Assembly (NCBI GenBank): GCA_022792035.1
Contig: JAAWAE010000079.1
Coordinates: forward strand, 1-34,820
Direction of reading: 5' to 3'
Source of the DNA: Ruminiclostridium sp.
Lineage (GTDB): Bacteria > Bacillota > Clostridia > Oscillospirales > Oscillospiraceae
DNA length: 34,820 nt
Positions within the stretch are counted from its first letter, which is position 1, and each line of letters opens with the position of its first letter. The notes beneath the pieces are model-generated. The model was not told the origin of the DNA and ran no database searches. It worked only from the letters and a program-made list of their open reading frames with translations. Shown here piece after piece: positions 15,288-23,390 of this stretch. Made by a program: the position numbers and the translations under genes.

Positions 15288-15743
15288 ATGAGAATATACT
15301 TGGATAATTGCAGCTATAACCGCCCTTATGATGACCAGTCCCAAATGCGGGTCTATTTGGAGACCCAGGCAAAGCTCCACATCCAGGAGTTGATACGGGA
15401 GGGGAAGCTGGAGCTGGTGACCTCCTATGTCTTGGACTATGAAAACCAGGCCAATCGCTCGGTGCAAAAGAAGAAGGCCATTGCGGCGTTTATGCAAGAG
15501 TATGCGTCATTTTATGTGAGCACTCGCAACGAGGAGACCATCGCTGCTTATGCGGCGGAGATTATGGAGACAGGCGTGAAGGAGAAGGATGCCTATCATG
15601 TGGCTTGTGCCCGTTTGGCGGGCTGCCGGTATTTCATCACGACGGACGACCGGCTGCTGAAATATAGCTCCGAACAGATCGCCTTGCTTACACCCGGAGA
15701 GTTTATTCGGAGAATGGAGGCAGAGGATGACCAACACAGTTGA
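15288..15743 (+). CDS. PIN-domain protein, candidate RNase toxin
   Basis: A 151-aa protein with a PIN-type metal-dependent nuclease pattern. Candidate acidic residues are Asp6 (RIYLDNC), Glu52 (LDYENQ), Asp101 (KEKDAYHVACA) and Asp120/121 (FITTDDRLL). PIN toxins cut RNA and are usually held by an antitoxin encoded upstream; here nothing lies upstream but a 60-bp gap after the SLH gene. A 74-aa gene overlaps its end instead. AAGGGGG precedes ATG 15288. No clear promoter was seen. It could be a chromosomal PIN protein without toxin role, but the tight two-gene unit favours a module. Confidence 0.78.
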   Translation: MRIYLDNCSYNRPYDDQSQMRVYLETQAKLHIQELIREGKLELVTSYVLDYENQANRSVQKKKAIAAFMQEYASFYVSTRNEETIAAYAAEIMETGVKEKDAYHVACARLAGCRYFITTDDRLLKYSSEQIALLTPGEFIRRMEAEDDQHS

Positions 15744-15951
15744 GATTTTAGATCAGGGCTTCGACTGCCTGGTGGAACGCCTGGGCGTGGTTGGCGCGGA
15801 GCATTTCATCGCGCTGATCAAACGGGATGACTTCGATTATACGACATGGCAACGTGCGTTCTTTGACAAACTGGCGCCTGGAGAGTTTGCCTCCAAGGCT
15901 TCTGAACACGCCAAAGACCATCCCTACACGGGGAACGGGCAGATTTTGTAA
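15727..15951 (+). CDS. Small protein overlapping the PIN gene, candidate antitoxin
   Basis: 74 aa, no family recognised with confidence. It is acidic to neutral and predicted mostly helical (VEILDQGFDCLVERLG, EHFIALIKRDD), with an aromatic stretch (FDYTTWQRAFFDKL) and a polar end. The start overlaps the PIN gene by 17 bases and uses GGAGG within the PIN coding sequence, so the two are translationally linked. Overlap with a PIN nuclease suggests an antitoxin, in reverse of the usual order. A strong terminator follows 25 bases after the stop. Confidence 0.65.
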   Translation: MTNTVEILDQGFDCLVERLGVVGAEHFIALIKRDDFDYTTWQRAFFDKLAPGEFASKASEHAKDHPYTGNGQIL

Positions 15952-15975
15952 GCGGCTCGTCTCCTGAACCATCCA

Positions 15976-16016
15976 ACAAAACACCCTCTGCCCTCACCCG
16001 GCGGAGGGTGTTTTGT
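15976..16016 (+). terminator. Terminator after the PIN unit
   Basis: ACAAAACACCCTC (15976-15988) pairs perfectly over 13 bp with GAGGGTGTTTTGT (16004-16016). The arm itself provides the T tract, and an equivalent tract exists in the other direction, so it can work both ways. It isolates dnaA from upstream transcription. Confidence 0.82.
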
Positions 16017-16045
16017 CAAAAGAGGCCCAAAAGCCCGGAAAAAAC

Positions 16046-16074
16046 TTGCGATGCCTCGAAATATCTGCTATACT
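16046..16074 (+). promoter_or_regulatory. dnaA: Sigma-A promoter of dnaA
   Basis: TTGCGA (16046-16051), 17 bases, TATACT (16069-16074). The leader is about 65 bases. No TTATCCACA-like DnaA boxes were found around it, so classical DnaA autorepression is not evident. Confidence 0.75.
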
Positions 16075-16146
16075 TACTAGGTTAAAGAGAGATTTGAGAC
16101 ACGGGAGAGGGGGGCGTCCCCTTCCCAGCGAAGGATGTGTAACGCC

Positions 16147-17463
16147 ATGAACCCCGCCCTGGACGTCTGGGACAAGGTCCTGACCATACTGAAGGAACAG
16201 CTCACGGAAACCGCCGTCAAAACGTGGTTTGCGGATGTGGAGCCGGTGGCCCTGGAGGAGAGCCGCTTTGTCTTGTACATCCCCTCCTCCATCACAGCGG
16301 AGATCGTGAAGAAACGATATCTGGAAGACATAAAAAAAGCCCTCTTTGAACTCTTCTCCGCCCAGCTGGACGTGCTGATCCTGGGCGAGGGCGAGCGGGA
16401 GAAGTATACCCTGCCTTCGGAGGAAAACCGCTTCCTCCCCGGCTCCGAGGGGTATACCTTTGAACGCTTCGTGGTGGGCAGCTCCAACAAGTTCGCCCAC
16501 GCCGCCGCCCTGGCCGTGGCCCAGAAGCCCGGGGAGAGCTATAACCCCCTGTTCATCCACGGCGAGTCCGGCTTGGGCAAGACCCACCTGCTCTACGCCA
16601 TCGCCCACGCGGTGCACAAGGAGCACCCGGCTTACCGCATCGTCTATATCCGGGGGGATGCCTTCACCAATGAGCTCATCGACGCCATCCAGAAGGGCAA
16701 GAACGAGGCCTTCCGCAGCAAGTACCGCTCCGCGGACGTCTTCCTCATGGACGACGTGCAATTCATCGCCGGCCGGGACTCTACGCAGGAGGAGATGTTC
16801 CACACCTTCAACACCCTCTATGAGCAGCACAAGCAGATCGTCTTCACCGCCGACCGTCCCCCCAAGGAGATGCTCCGTCTGGAAGACCGGCTGAAAACCC
16901 GCTTCGAGTGGGGCCTTTTGGCGGACGTTCAGCCCCCGGACTACGAGACCCGGGTGGCCATCATCAAGAATAAAGCCATCCGCATGGGGGTGGAGCTGCC
17001 GGAGGAAGTGCTGCAATATGTGGCGGAGAACATTACCGCCAACGTCCGGCAGATCGAGGGCACCGTGAACAAGATCCTGGCCTTCCGGGATCTGCTGGAC
17101 AGCGAGGTGGACGCCACCTCCGTCACCCGGGCGGTGCGGGATATGCTCAAGGACACCACGGACATCCTCCCCACGGCGGACGTCATCATCGACGAGGTCT
17201 GCAAGTTCTTCAGCGTGGGGGAGAGCGCCCTGCGGGGCCAGTCCCGGGCCAAGGAGATCGCCACGCCCCGGCACATCGCCATCTATCTGATCCGGAACAT
17301 GACCAAGCTCTCCCTCAGCGACATCGGCAAGGAGTTTGGCAACCGCAACCACACCACCGTCATCAACTCCGTGGACCGGGTGGAAAAGCTCTGCAAGGAG
17401 GACCCGGCCACAGCGGAGATTTTGAAGGATATCCGCACCAACATCAACGACCGCTACGGTTAA
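16147..17463 (+). CDS. dnaA: Chromosomal replication initiator protein DnaA
   Basis: A 438-aa AAA+ initiator that binds and opens oriC. Domain I is at about 1-80 and the linker is short. Walker A is GESGLGKT (139-146), Walker B is FLMDDVQF (about 199-206), followed by GRDSTQEE. Domain IV carries the recognition signature LSLSDIGKEFGNRNHTTV near 388-405. At residue 401 (codon 17347-17349) the usual Asp of G(G)RDHTTV is Asn. ATG 16147 is chosen because AAGGA lies 11 bases upstream; ATG 16135 overlaps that site. The next gene is mutL, not dnaN, and rpmH is 6 kb away, so the standard origin cluster is rearranged. Confidence 0.95.
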   Translation: MNPALDVWDKVLTILKEQLTETAVKTWFADVEPVALEESRFVLYIPSSITAEIVKKRYLEDIKKALFELFSAQLDVLILGEGEREKYTLPSEENRFLPGSEGYTFERFVVGSSNKFAHAAALAVAQKPGESYNPLFIHGESGLGKTHLLYAIAHAVHKEHPAYRIVYIRGDAFTNELIDAIQKGKNEAFRSKYRSADVFLMDDVQFIAGRDSTQEEMFHTFNTLYEQHKQIVFTADRPPKEMLRLEDRLKTRFEWGLLADVQPPDYETRVAIIKNKAIRMGVELPEEVLQYVAENITANVRQIEGTVNKILAFRDLLDSEVDATSVTRAVRDMLKDTTDILPTADVIIDEVCKFFSVGESALRGQSRAKEIATPRHIAIYLIRNMTKLSLSDIGKEFGNRNHTTVINSVDRVEKLCKEDPATAEILKDIRTNINDRYG

Positions 17464-17505
17464 AGGGACGGCCTATCGCCGCCAAAAACGAAAGGGGGGG
17501 ACACC

Positions 17506-19413
17506 ATGCCTGAAATACGCATCCTGGACCCCCACGTGGCGGACCTCATCGCCGCCGGGGAGGTGGTGGAGCGTCCGGCCTCCGTGGTCAAGGAACTGGC
17601 GGAGAACGCCGTGGACGCCGGGGCCCAGGCCGTCACCATCGAGATCCAGCGGGGAGGCATGGCCCTCATCCGGGTCACGGACAACGGCTGCGGCATCCCC
17701 CAGGATCAGTGTGCCCGGGCCTTCCAGCGCCACGCCACCAGCAAGCTGCGCAGTCCCCAGGACCTGGCGGCCATCGGCACCCTGGGCTTCCGGGGGGAGG
17801 CCCTGGCGGCCATCAGCGCGGTGGCCCGGGTGGAGCTGATCACCTGTCCCCAGGACCAGGAGCTGGGGACGGCTCTCCAGCTGGAGGGCGGGAAACTGCT
17901 GGGCCAGGAGGAGGCGGGCTGTCCGCCGGGGACCACCATGGTGGTCCGGGACCTGTTTTACAACACCCCGGCCCGGTTAAAATTCATGCGGCGGGACGCG
18001 GCGGAGGGCGCGGCGGTGTTTGCCGTGGTCCAGCGTCTGGCCCTGTCCCACCCGGAGATCTCCTGGAAGTTTATCCGGGACGGGCGGCAGGAGCTGCTGA
18101 CCCCCGGGGACGGGGACCTGCGCGCCGCCCTTTACGCGGTCTTTGGCCGGGACCTGGCCTTGGGCTTTCTGCCGGTGGAGAGTGACGGCGAGGCGGGGAA
18201 GGTCAGCGGCTTTGCCTCCATGCCGGCCTGCTGCCGGGGGACCCGGGGCTATCAGCATTTCTTCGTCAACGGGCGTCAGGTGAAGTCGAAACTCCTGACC
18301 TCGGCGGTGGAGCGGGCCTATGAGAACCAGAAAATGGTGGGGAAATTCCCCGGCTGCGTCCTGCAGCTGGAGGTGAAGCCCAGTGAGGTGGACGTGAATG
18401 TCCACCCCGCCAAGACAGAGGTAAAATTCCTCTACGAGCGGAAGGTGTTCGACGGGGTGTATTACGCAGTGCTCTCCGCCCTGGGGGAGCAGCAGGTACA
18501 CCCGCTGATGGAGATCAGCCGTCCGCAGCCCCGGGAGGCCCCGCCCTCGCCCTTGGAGGAGCTGCCCCTGCTGCCCTCCACCCTCCGGCTCAACGCGGAG
18601 GATGCCGGCGCGGCGGCGGCGGAAGAGACGCTGCCTGCCCTGCCCCTGGAGCTGCCGCCCCAGGCGACGCCTGTCCGGGAGAAACCGGCTCGGACGGAAA
18701 AAGAGCCTCCCGCCGTGACAGAGCCTCCGGCGGAGCACGCCGCCCCGGTCCGCTCCGCGCTCCTTCGTCCTCTGCCGAAGGAGGAACCGGAGGAGATCCA
18801 GCCACCGGACCCGGTCCCGTTGGACCCGCCCGCGCTCCTGCCCCAGACGCCGGACTGGCGTTTGGTGGGAGAGGTGCTGGAGACCTATCTCATCGTTGAG
18901 CAGGGCGATGAGATCCATTTTATCGACAAACACGCCGCCCACGAGCGGCTGAACTTTGACCGGCTCCAGGCCCAGGAATATACGCCCATGTCCCAGACCC
19001 TTCTGGAGCCTCTGGTGATCGAACTGCCGCCCCAGGAGGTCCAAGCCCTCTTGGACGAGCAGGCCCTCCTGGACCGCTACGGCTTTGCCTGCACGTCCTT
19101 GGGCGGCGGGACGCTGTCCGTGGAGGAACTTCCGGACCTCATCGCGCCGGCCCAGGCGGAGGAGGTTTTGGGGGAGATCGCCCAGGCGCTGCTGTCCGGG
19201 GCCGCTTCGGACCCGGACCGGGCCCGGGACGCCCTCCTGCACACCATGGCCTGCAAGGCCGCGGTGAAGGGCGGACAGCACAGCAGCCGGGAGGAGCTGG
19301 CGGTGGTGGCGCAGGCGGTGCTCTCCGGGCAGGTGAAGTACTGTCCCCACGGACGCCCTGTGGCCATCACCATGCGCCGGCAGGAGCTGGAGCGTCAATT
19401 CAAGCGTCTTTGA
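17506..19413 (+). CDS. mutL: DNA mismatch repair protein MutL
   Basis: A 635-aa GHKL ATPase and latent nickase linking mismatch recognition to strand removal. N-terminal ATPase motifs: IAAGEVVERPASVVKEL, DNGCGI, RHATSKL, GFRGEAL. A Pro/Glu-rich linker runs at about 350-445. The C-terminal domain keeps the endonuclease-type motif as DKHAAHERLNFD (474-485, canonical DQHAxxExxxxE, so Lys and Asp replace Gln and Glu) and CPHGRP (613-618). AAAGGGGGG precedes ATG 17506. It is followed by miaA and hfq as usual in Bacillota, but mutS, its usual upstream partner, is absent and dnaA stands there. Confidence 0.95.
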   Translation: MPEIRILDPHVADLIAAGEVVERPASVVKELAENAVDAGAQAVTIEIQRGGMALIRVTDNGCGIPQDQCARAFQRHATSKLRSPQDLAAIGTLGFRGEALAAISAVARVELITCPQDQELGTALQLEGGKLLGQEEAGCPPGTTMVVRDLFYNTPARLKFMRRDAAEGAAVFAVVQRLALSHPEISWKFIRDGRQELLTPGDGDLRAALYAVFGRDLALGFLPVESDGEAGKVSGFASMPACCRGTRGYQHFFVNGRQVKSKLLTSAVERAYENQKMVGKFPGCVLQLEVKPSEVDVNVHPAKTEVKFLYERKVFDGVYYAVLSALGEQQVHPLMEISRPQPREAPPSPLEELPLLPSTLRLNAEDAGAAAAEETLPALPLELPPQATPVREKPARTEKEPPAVTEPPAEHAAPVRSALLRPLPKEEPEEIQPPDPVPLDPPALLPQTPDWRLVGEVLETYLIVEQGDEIHFIDKHAAHERLNFDRLQAQEYTPMSQTLLEPLVIELPPQEVQALLDEQALLDRYGFACTSLGGGTLSVEELPDLIAPAQAEEVLGEIAQALLSGAASDPDRARDALLHTMACKAAVKGGQHSSREELAVVAQAVLSGQVKYCPHGRPVAITMRRQELERQFKRL

Positions 19414-19427
19414 GGGAGGAGGCCCCT

Positions 19428-20363
19428 ATGCCGCCCACCGTTATTGTCATCTGCGGCCCCACCGCCACGGGGAAAACAAAATTAGGCGTCGCCTTGGCCC
19501 ACGCCTTCCAGGGCGAAGTGGTTTCCGCCGACTCCATGCAGCTGTATCGAGGCATGGCCGTCGGGACGGCGCAGCCCACCCTGGAGGAGCGGGAGGGCAT
19601 CCCCCATCACATGATCGCGGTGGCGGACCCCGGAGAGAACTACAGCGCCGCCCGCTACGCCCGGGAGGCCTCCGCCTGCGTGGAGGATATCCTTGCCCGG
19701 GGGAAGCAGCCGATTATCGTGGGGGGCACGGGGCTGTACATCGACGCCCTGCTCACCGGGCGGGACTACGCGTGCGCCCCCACCCCAGCCTGCCGGGCGC
19801 AGCTGCAGCGCCGGGCGGAAACCCAGGGGCTTCCGGCCCTCTGGGCCGAGCTGCAGAGCATCGACCCCCAGGCGGCGGCGCGGCTGCATCCCAACGACGC
19901 CAAGCGGGTCCTCCGGGCCTTAGAGGTCTGGTATGAGACCGGGGAGACCATCACCCAGCACGACCTGCGGACCCGAGCCCTCCCCCCCCGCTATGCCGCC
20001 CTGACCCTGGCCCTGACCTATCAGGACCGCCAAACCCTCTACCGCCGCATCGACGCCCGGGTGGACCAGATGCTCCGGCAGGGGCTTTTGGAGGAGGTCC
20101 GGGGCCTTTTGGACCAGGGGCTGGAGAGCACGGCGATGCAGGCCATCGGGTACAAAGAACTGGTGCCGGTGCTCCGGGGCCAGTGTGAGTTGGAGGAGGC
20201 GGTGGAGGCCGTCAAGCGCCATTCCCGGCAGTATGCCAAGCGTCAGTTGACGTGGTTTCGCCGAAAGGAGGGCATTTGGTGGCTGGAATTGGGTGAAAAT
20301 CCTGATTTTTCCGCCGCAATACAAGTTTCGACACGTTATCTCCAGGAAAAAGGATTAAGATAG
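19428..20363 (+). CDS. miaA: tRNA dimethylallyltransferase MiaA
   Basis: A 311-aa enzyme that adds a dimethylallyl group to A37 of tRNAs reading UNN codons. P-loop GPTATGKT (10-17), then SADSMQLYRGM, IVGGTGLYIDALL, the RVLRALEV segment and AIGYKEL are all characteristic. ATG 19428 follows GGGAGGAGG; the gene begins 14 bases after the mutL stop. The order mutL-miaA-hfq is conserved. Confidence 0.95.
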   Translation: MPPTVIVICGPTATGKTKLGVALAHAFQGEVVSADSMQLYRGMAVGTAQPTLEEREGIPHHMIAVADPGENYSAARYAREASACVEDILARGKQPIIVGGTGLYIDALLTGRDYACAPTPACRAQLQRRAETQGLPALWAELQSIDPQAAARLHPNDAKRVLRALEVWYETGETITQHDLRTRALPPRYAALTLALTYQDRQTLYRRIDARVDQMLRQGLLEEVRGLLDQGLESTAMQAIGYKELVPVLRGQCELEEAVEAVKRHSRQYAKRQLTWFRRKEGIWWLELGENPDFSAAIQVSTRYLQEKGLR

Positions 20364-20394
20364 ACGCATCCCAAAGAAAAAGGAGTGCGTCATC

Positions 20395-20643
20395 ATGCAG
20401 ACAGCGACACAAACAAAAAAACGTAACTTACAGGATTCCCTCCTCGCCAAACTCCGCCGCAGCCGCATGGGGGTCACCATGTTCCTCATGAACGGCTTCC
20501 AGATCCGCGGCGAGATCCGCGGCTATGACCCCTTCGTGGTCATCATCGACAGTGAGGGCAAGCAGCAGATGGTCTATAAGCACGCCATCTCCACCATCGT
20601 CCCCGAGCGGCCCCTGCAATGGGAGGAGGATGAGGAGAGCTGA
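20395..20643 (+). CDS. hfq: RNA chaperone Hfq
   Basis: An 82-aa Sm-like protein that forms a hexamer and helps small RNAs act. The Sm1 region (LMNGFQIRGEIRGYDPFVVIID) and the Sm2 motif YKHAIST are intact. AAGGAG lies nine bases before ATG 20395. It sits after miaA as in many bacteria. A perfect palindrome CCCCGTCCATGGACGGGG (20657-20674) without T tract lies just after the gene. Confidence 0.95.
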   Translation: MQTATQTKKRNLQDSLLAKLRRSRMGVTMFLMNGFQIRGEIRGYDPFVVIIDSEGKQQMVYKHAISTIVPERPLQWEEDEES

Positions 20644-20690
20644 GGGGTCCTGCCGGCCCCGTCCATGGACGGGGAAGAAGGACGAGTGCT

Positions 20691-21965
20691 ATGCAAGAAA
20701 ACCCCGACGGGAAAAAGACCCAAGCCACACAACAGGAGGACCAGCGCTATCTGCGCATCCTCATCCCGGCGGTGATCGTGGTCTTTGTGCTCTACCTGAT
20801 CTTTTCCATCTGGATCGGCCTGCGCAATCCCTATACCTTCACCGCCGCCTACACCGACACCATGGAAGACAGCGCCCCCGCCTCCGGCTGGGTGGTCCGC
20901 AGCGAGCAGCCCATCCCGGCCGCCGAAGGACTGACCCAGATCGAGCGGGAGGAGAACGAAAAAGTGGCCAAAGACGCTGTCATCGCCATCATCTATCAGG
21001 ATGAAGCCTACCAGGAGCATCAGGCCGAACTCCTCCAGACCCGTTCGGACCTGGGCGCCCTGCAATACGCTACATACAGTGAATCCCCCTCCGGGGTGGC
21101 CCTGGACAACCAGATGCGCGCGGCGATGATCGCCCTGAGCACCGCCGCCTCCTCAGGCAACTACACCAATCTGGAGGACCAGGCGGACACGTACCGCAAA
21201 CTGGTCCTGCGCCGGGAATACCTGGTCTCCAACGAGGCCGCCGCCGCCATGGACCAGTGGGGCTGGCAGCTCAACCAGCGCTACCGGGAGCTGCAGAACA
21301 GCAGCGGCGGCGTCACCACCATCACCGCCGCCGCCGCGGGGAGCTTCTCCACCCAGATGGACGGCTATGAAACCCTCCTCTCCCCTGATGACCTGGACGG
21401 GGTGAGCCCCTCCGGGCTGGCCGCCTTCGGGGATCTGACCCCCCTGAACGACAGCGGCTACCTGGGCAAGCTCATCACCAGCACCCAGTGGTATTACGCG
21501 GTGGCTATGGAGGCCGAGCCGGCCCAGCAGCTTCAGTACGGCAAGGGCGTGCAGATCTACTTCGACGCCCTGGCCACCACACTGGACATGACGGTGGAGA
21601 CCGTGGGGGAACCCCAGGACGGCCAAGTGGTGGTGATCTTCCGCTCCGCCCAGAACGAGGAGGAAGCGGCCGGCCTGCGCCAGGAGAGCTGCCGGGTGGT
21701 ATTCCGCACCCGGGAGGGGATTCGGGTTCCCAAGAAGTCTGTATACATCGTCCGGGACGAGGAAGACGGGACGGAGGAGACCGGGGTCTATGTGGCCCTG
21801 GGCTACACCGCCCGCTTCCGCCCGGTGACCATCCTGGCCGAGGACGAGAGTTCCTACCTGGTCAAGCCGGCCCCCAAGGACGAGACAGACCAGCGCATCC
21901 TGAACACAGGGGACGACATCGTGGTCTCCTCTGTGGAGTTATATGATGGAAAGGTGGTACGTTAA
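20691..21965 (+). CDS. HlyD-family-like membrane adaptor protein
   Basis: A 424-aa protein anchored by one N-terminal helix (about 22-44, ILIPAVIVVFVLYLIFSIWIG) with the rest outside the membrane. The pattern resembles clostridial HlyD-type 'efflux adaptor' proteins: an opening lipoyl/beta-barrel strand pair (SGWVVRSEQPIP, AKDAVIAIIY), a helical middle, and a barrel near the C-terminus (VVFRTREGIRVPKKSVY). No transporter ATPase or permease accompanies it. It is 4 bases from ylmE/yggS, ahead of sepF and divIVA, so a role in envelope assembly or division is plausible but inferred. AGAAGGACGAG precedes ATG 20691. Confidence 0.7.
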   Translation: MQENPDGKKTQATQQEDQRYLRILIPAVIVVFVLYLIFSIWIGLRNPYTFTAAYTDTMEDSAPASGWVVRSEQPIPAAEGLTQIEREENEKVAKDAVIAIIYQDEAYQEHQAELLQTRSDLGALQYATYSESPSGVALDNQMRAAMIALSTAASSGNYTNLEDQADTYRKLVLRREYLVSNEAAAAMDQWGWQLNQRYRELQNSSGGVTTITAAAAGSFSTQMDGYETLLSPDDLDGVSPSGLAAFGDLTPLNDSGYLGKLITSTQWYYAVAMEAEPAQQLQYGKGVQIYFDALATTLDMTVETVGEPQDGQVVVIFRSAQNEEEAAGLRQESCRVVFRTREGIRVPKKSVYIVRDEEDGTEETGVYVALGYTARFRPVTILAEDESSYLVKPAPKDETDQRILNTGDDIVVSSVELYDGKVVR

Positions 21966-21967
21966 TC

Positions 21968-22699
21968 ATGCCAGAAACCAAATCCTTTGAAACCGTGGCC
22001 GCCAACGTGGCCGCCGTCCGGGAGAAGATCGACCAGACGGCCCGCGCCTGCGGCAGGGACCCGGCTTCGGTCACCCTAGTGGCCGCCACCAAGGTCCAAA
22101 CCTCAGACACCATCCGCAACGCCATCCGCGCCGGCATCACCGTGTGCGGGGAGAACCGGGTCCAGGAGCTCACCGCTCACCTGGAGGACAACGCCTATGA
22201 GGGCGCCCGGGTCCACTTCATCGGCCACCTCCAGACCAACAAGGTCAAGTTCGTGGTGGGGAAGGTGGATATGATCGAGTCCATCGACTCCTCCCGTCTG
22301 CTCCAGGCCGTGGAGAAGCAGGCGGAGAAGGTGGGCGTGGTGCAGGATATCCTGCTGGAAGTGAACATCGGGCAGGAGGAGAGCAAGGGCGGCGCCGCCG
22401 CGGCGGAGCTGCTGGAGCTGGCCCGGGAAGCCCTGTCCTGCCCCCATGTGCGGCTGCGGGGCATTATGTGTATTCCTCCCGCCACGGCCTCTGAGGAAGA
22501 AAATCGCGGCTTTTTCCAAGAAACTTATCAGCTTTTCGTTGACATCAAGGAGAAATTAGAGGATAATAGCACTAATATTGACTGTCTCTCTATGGGCATG
22601 AGCGGAGACTATCCGCTGGCGATCCAGGGCGGCTCGACCATGGTACGGGTGGGCACCGCGCTCTTCGGGGCCCGGCCGCCGTGGCGTCCCCAGGGCTGA
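21968..22699 (+). CDS. YggS/YlmE-family PLP homeostasis protein
   Basis: A 243-aa single-domain PLP-binding barrel (PROSC/PLPBP family). The cofactor lysine is Lys42 in VAATKVQ. Other family motifs are GENRVQEL, HFIGHLQTNKVK and LSMGMSGDYPLAIQGGSTMVRVGTALFG. The family has no proven enzymatic reaction and buffers PLP and amino acid metabolism. In B. subtilis its relative YlmE is encoded next to sepF, as here. Bases about 22490-22600 are strikingly AT-rich inside a GC-rich gene while the protein remains intact. Confidence 0.92.
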   Translation: MPETKSFETVAANVAAVREKIDQTARACGRDPASVTLVAATKVQTSDTIRNAIRAGITVCGENRVQELTAHLEDNAYEGARVHFIGHLQTNKVKFVVGKVDMIESIDSSRLLQAVEKQAEKVGVVQDILLEVNIGQEESKGGAAAAELLELAREALSCPHVRLRGIMCIPPATASEEENRGFFQETYQLFVDIKEKLEDNSTNIDCLSMGMSGDYPLAIQGGSTMVRVGTALFGARPPWRPQG

Positions 22700-22756
22700 A
22701 GGCCCGGGGGCAGGCGCCCTGCCAGCGTCCAGAATGATTAGGGGGTTACCGGAACC

Positions 22757-23320
22757 ATGGGTTTTTTTGACGAGATCAAACGCCTGACCCATCCGTATGA
22801 CGACGAGATGGAAGACGATTACGATGAGGACGAATACGATGACGATGAGGACTATGACCAGCCCGAACCTGAACCGGCTCCGCCGCCCAGGGACCGTCCC
22901 CGGAGCAGCGGCAGCAGCGGCTATGCCGGCAGCAGCGCCGGCTATGGCGGCGGCAGCAGTTATGGCAGCAGCAGCTACGGCGGCGGCGGATATCAGGACG
23001 CCCCCCGGGGCAACAACGGCAAGGTGGTGACCATGCACGCTACCACCCAGCTGCAGGTGGTCCTGGTGAAGCCGGAACGTTATGAAAACGCCTCGGAGAT
23101 CGCCGACCATCTGCGGGACAAGCGCACGGTGGTGCTGAACCTGGAGAAGACCGACAAGGACATCTCCCGGCGGCTGCTGGACTTCCTCTCCGGGGTGGCC
23201 TACGCCCAGGAGGGCAAGATCAAGAAGGTGGCCCTGTCCACATATATCGTCACGCCCTATAACGTGGACATCATGGGGGACATCATCGACGAGCTGGAAA
23301 ACAACGGCGTGTACTTTTAA
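22757..23320 (+). CDS. sepF: Cell division protein SepF
   Basis: A 187-aa FtsZ-binding protein that tethers the Z ring to the membrane. Residues 1-12 (MGFFDEIKRLTH) form the membrane amphipathic helix. Residues 14-35 are nearly all acidic. Residues 45-85 are Gly/Ser/Tyr repeats (GYGGGSSYGSSSYGGGG), followed by the SepF domain from about 88 (VVLVKPERYENASEIADHL, VVLNLEKTD, DFLSGVAYA). The Gly/Ser/Tyr linker looks like a low-complexity segment capable of assembly. AGGGGGT precedes ATG 22757. Confidence 0.94.
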   Translation: MGFFDEIKRLTHPYDDEMEDDYDEDEYDDDEDYDQPEPEPAPPPRDRPRSSGSSGYAGSSAGYGGGSSYGSSSYGGGGYQDAPRGNNGKVVTMHATTQLQVVLVKPERYENASEIADHLRDKRTVVLNLEKTDKDISRRLLDFLSGVAYAQEGKIKKVALSTYIVTPYNVDIMGDIIDELENNGVYF

Positions 23321-23390
23321 GTAGACAGAGAAACATCGAGCCCAGGGAAGACAGACACGCCCTGGGGAATTTGGGAATGGAGTGAAGCGT

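Noticed and set aside
13416..15497. A 693-codon minus-strand open frame opposite the SLH gene
   Set aside because: The plus strand encodes recognisable repeats and SLH domains; the opposite frame is compositional and lacks a ribosome site.
15952..16146. oriC with DnaA boxes upstream of dnaA
   Set aside because: No TTATCCACA or close variant, no repeated 9-mers and no AT-rich unwinding region were found by eye; only a terminator and promoter are visible.
20657..20674. Terminator after hfq
   Set aside because: CCCCGTCCATGGACGGGG is a perfect palindrome but is not followed by a T tract, and the next gene's ribosome site begins right after it.
23341..23366. CCCAGGG/CCCTGGG hairpin between sepF and divIVA as a terminator
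   Set aside because: No T tract follows and the divIVA ribosome site is close; it may only be a leader structure.
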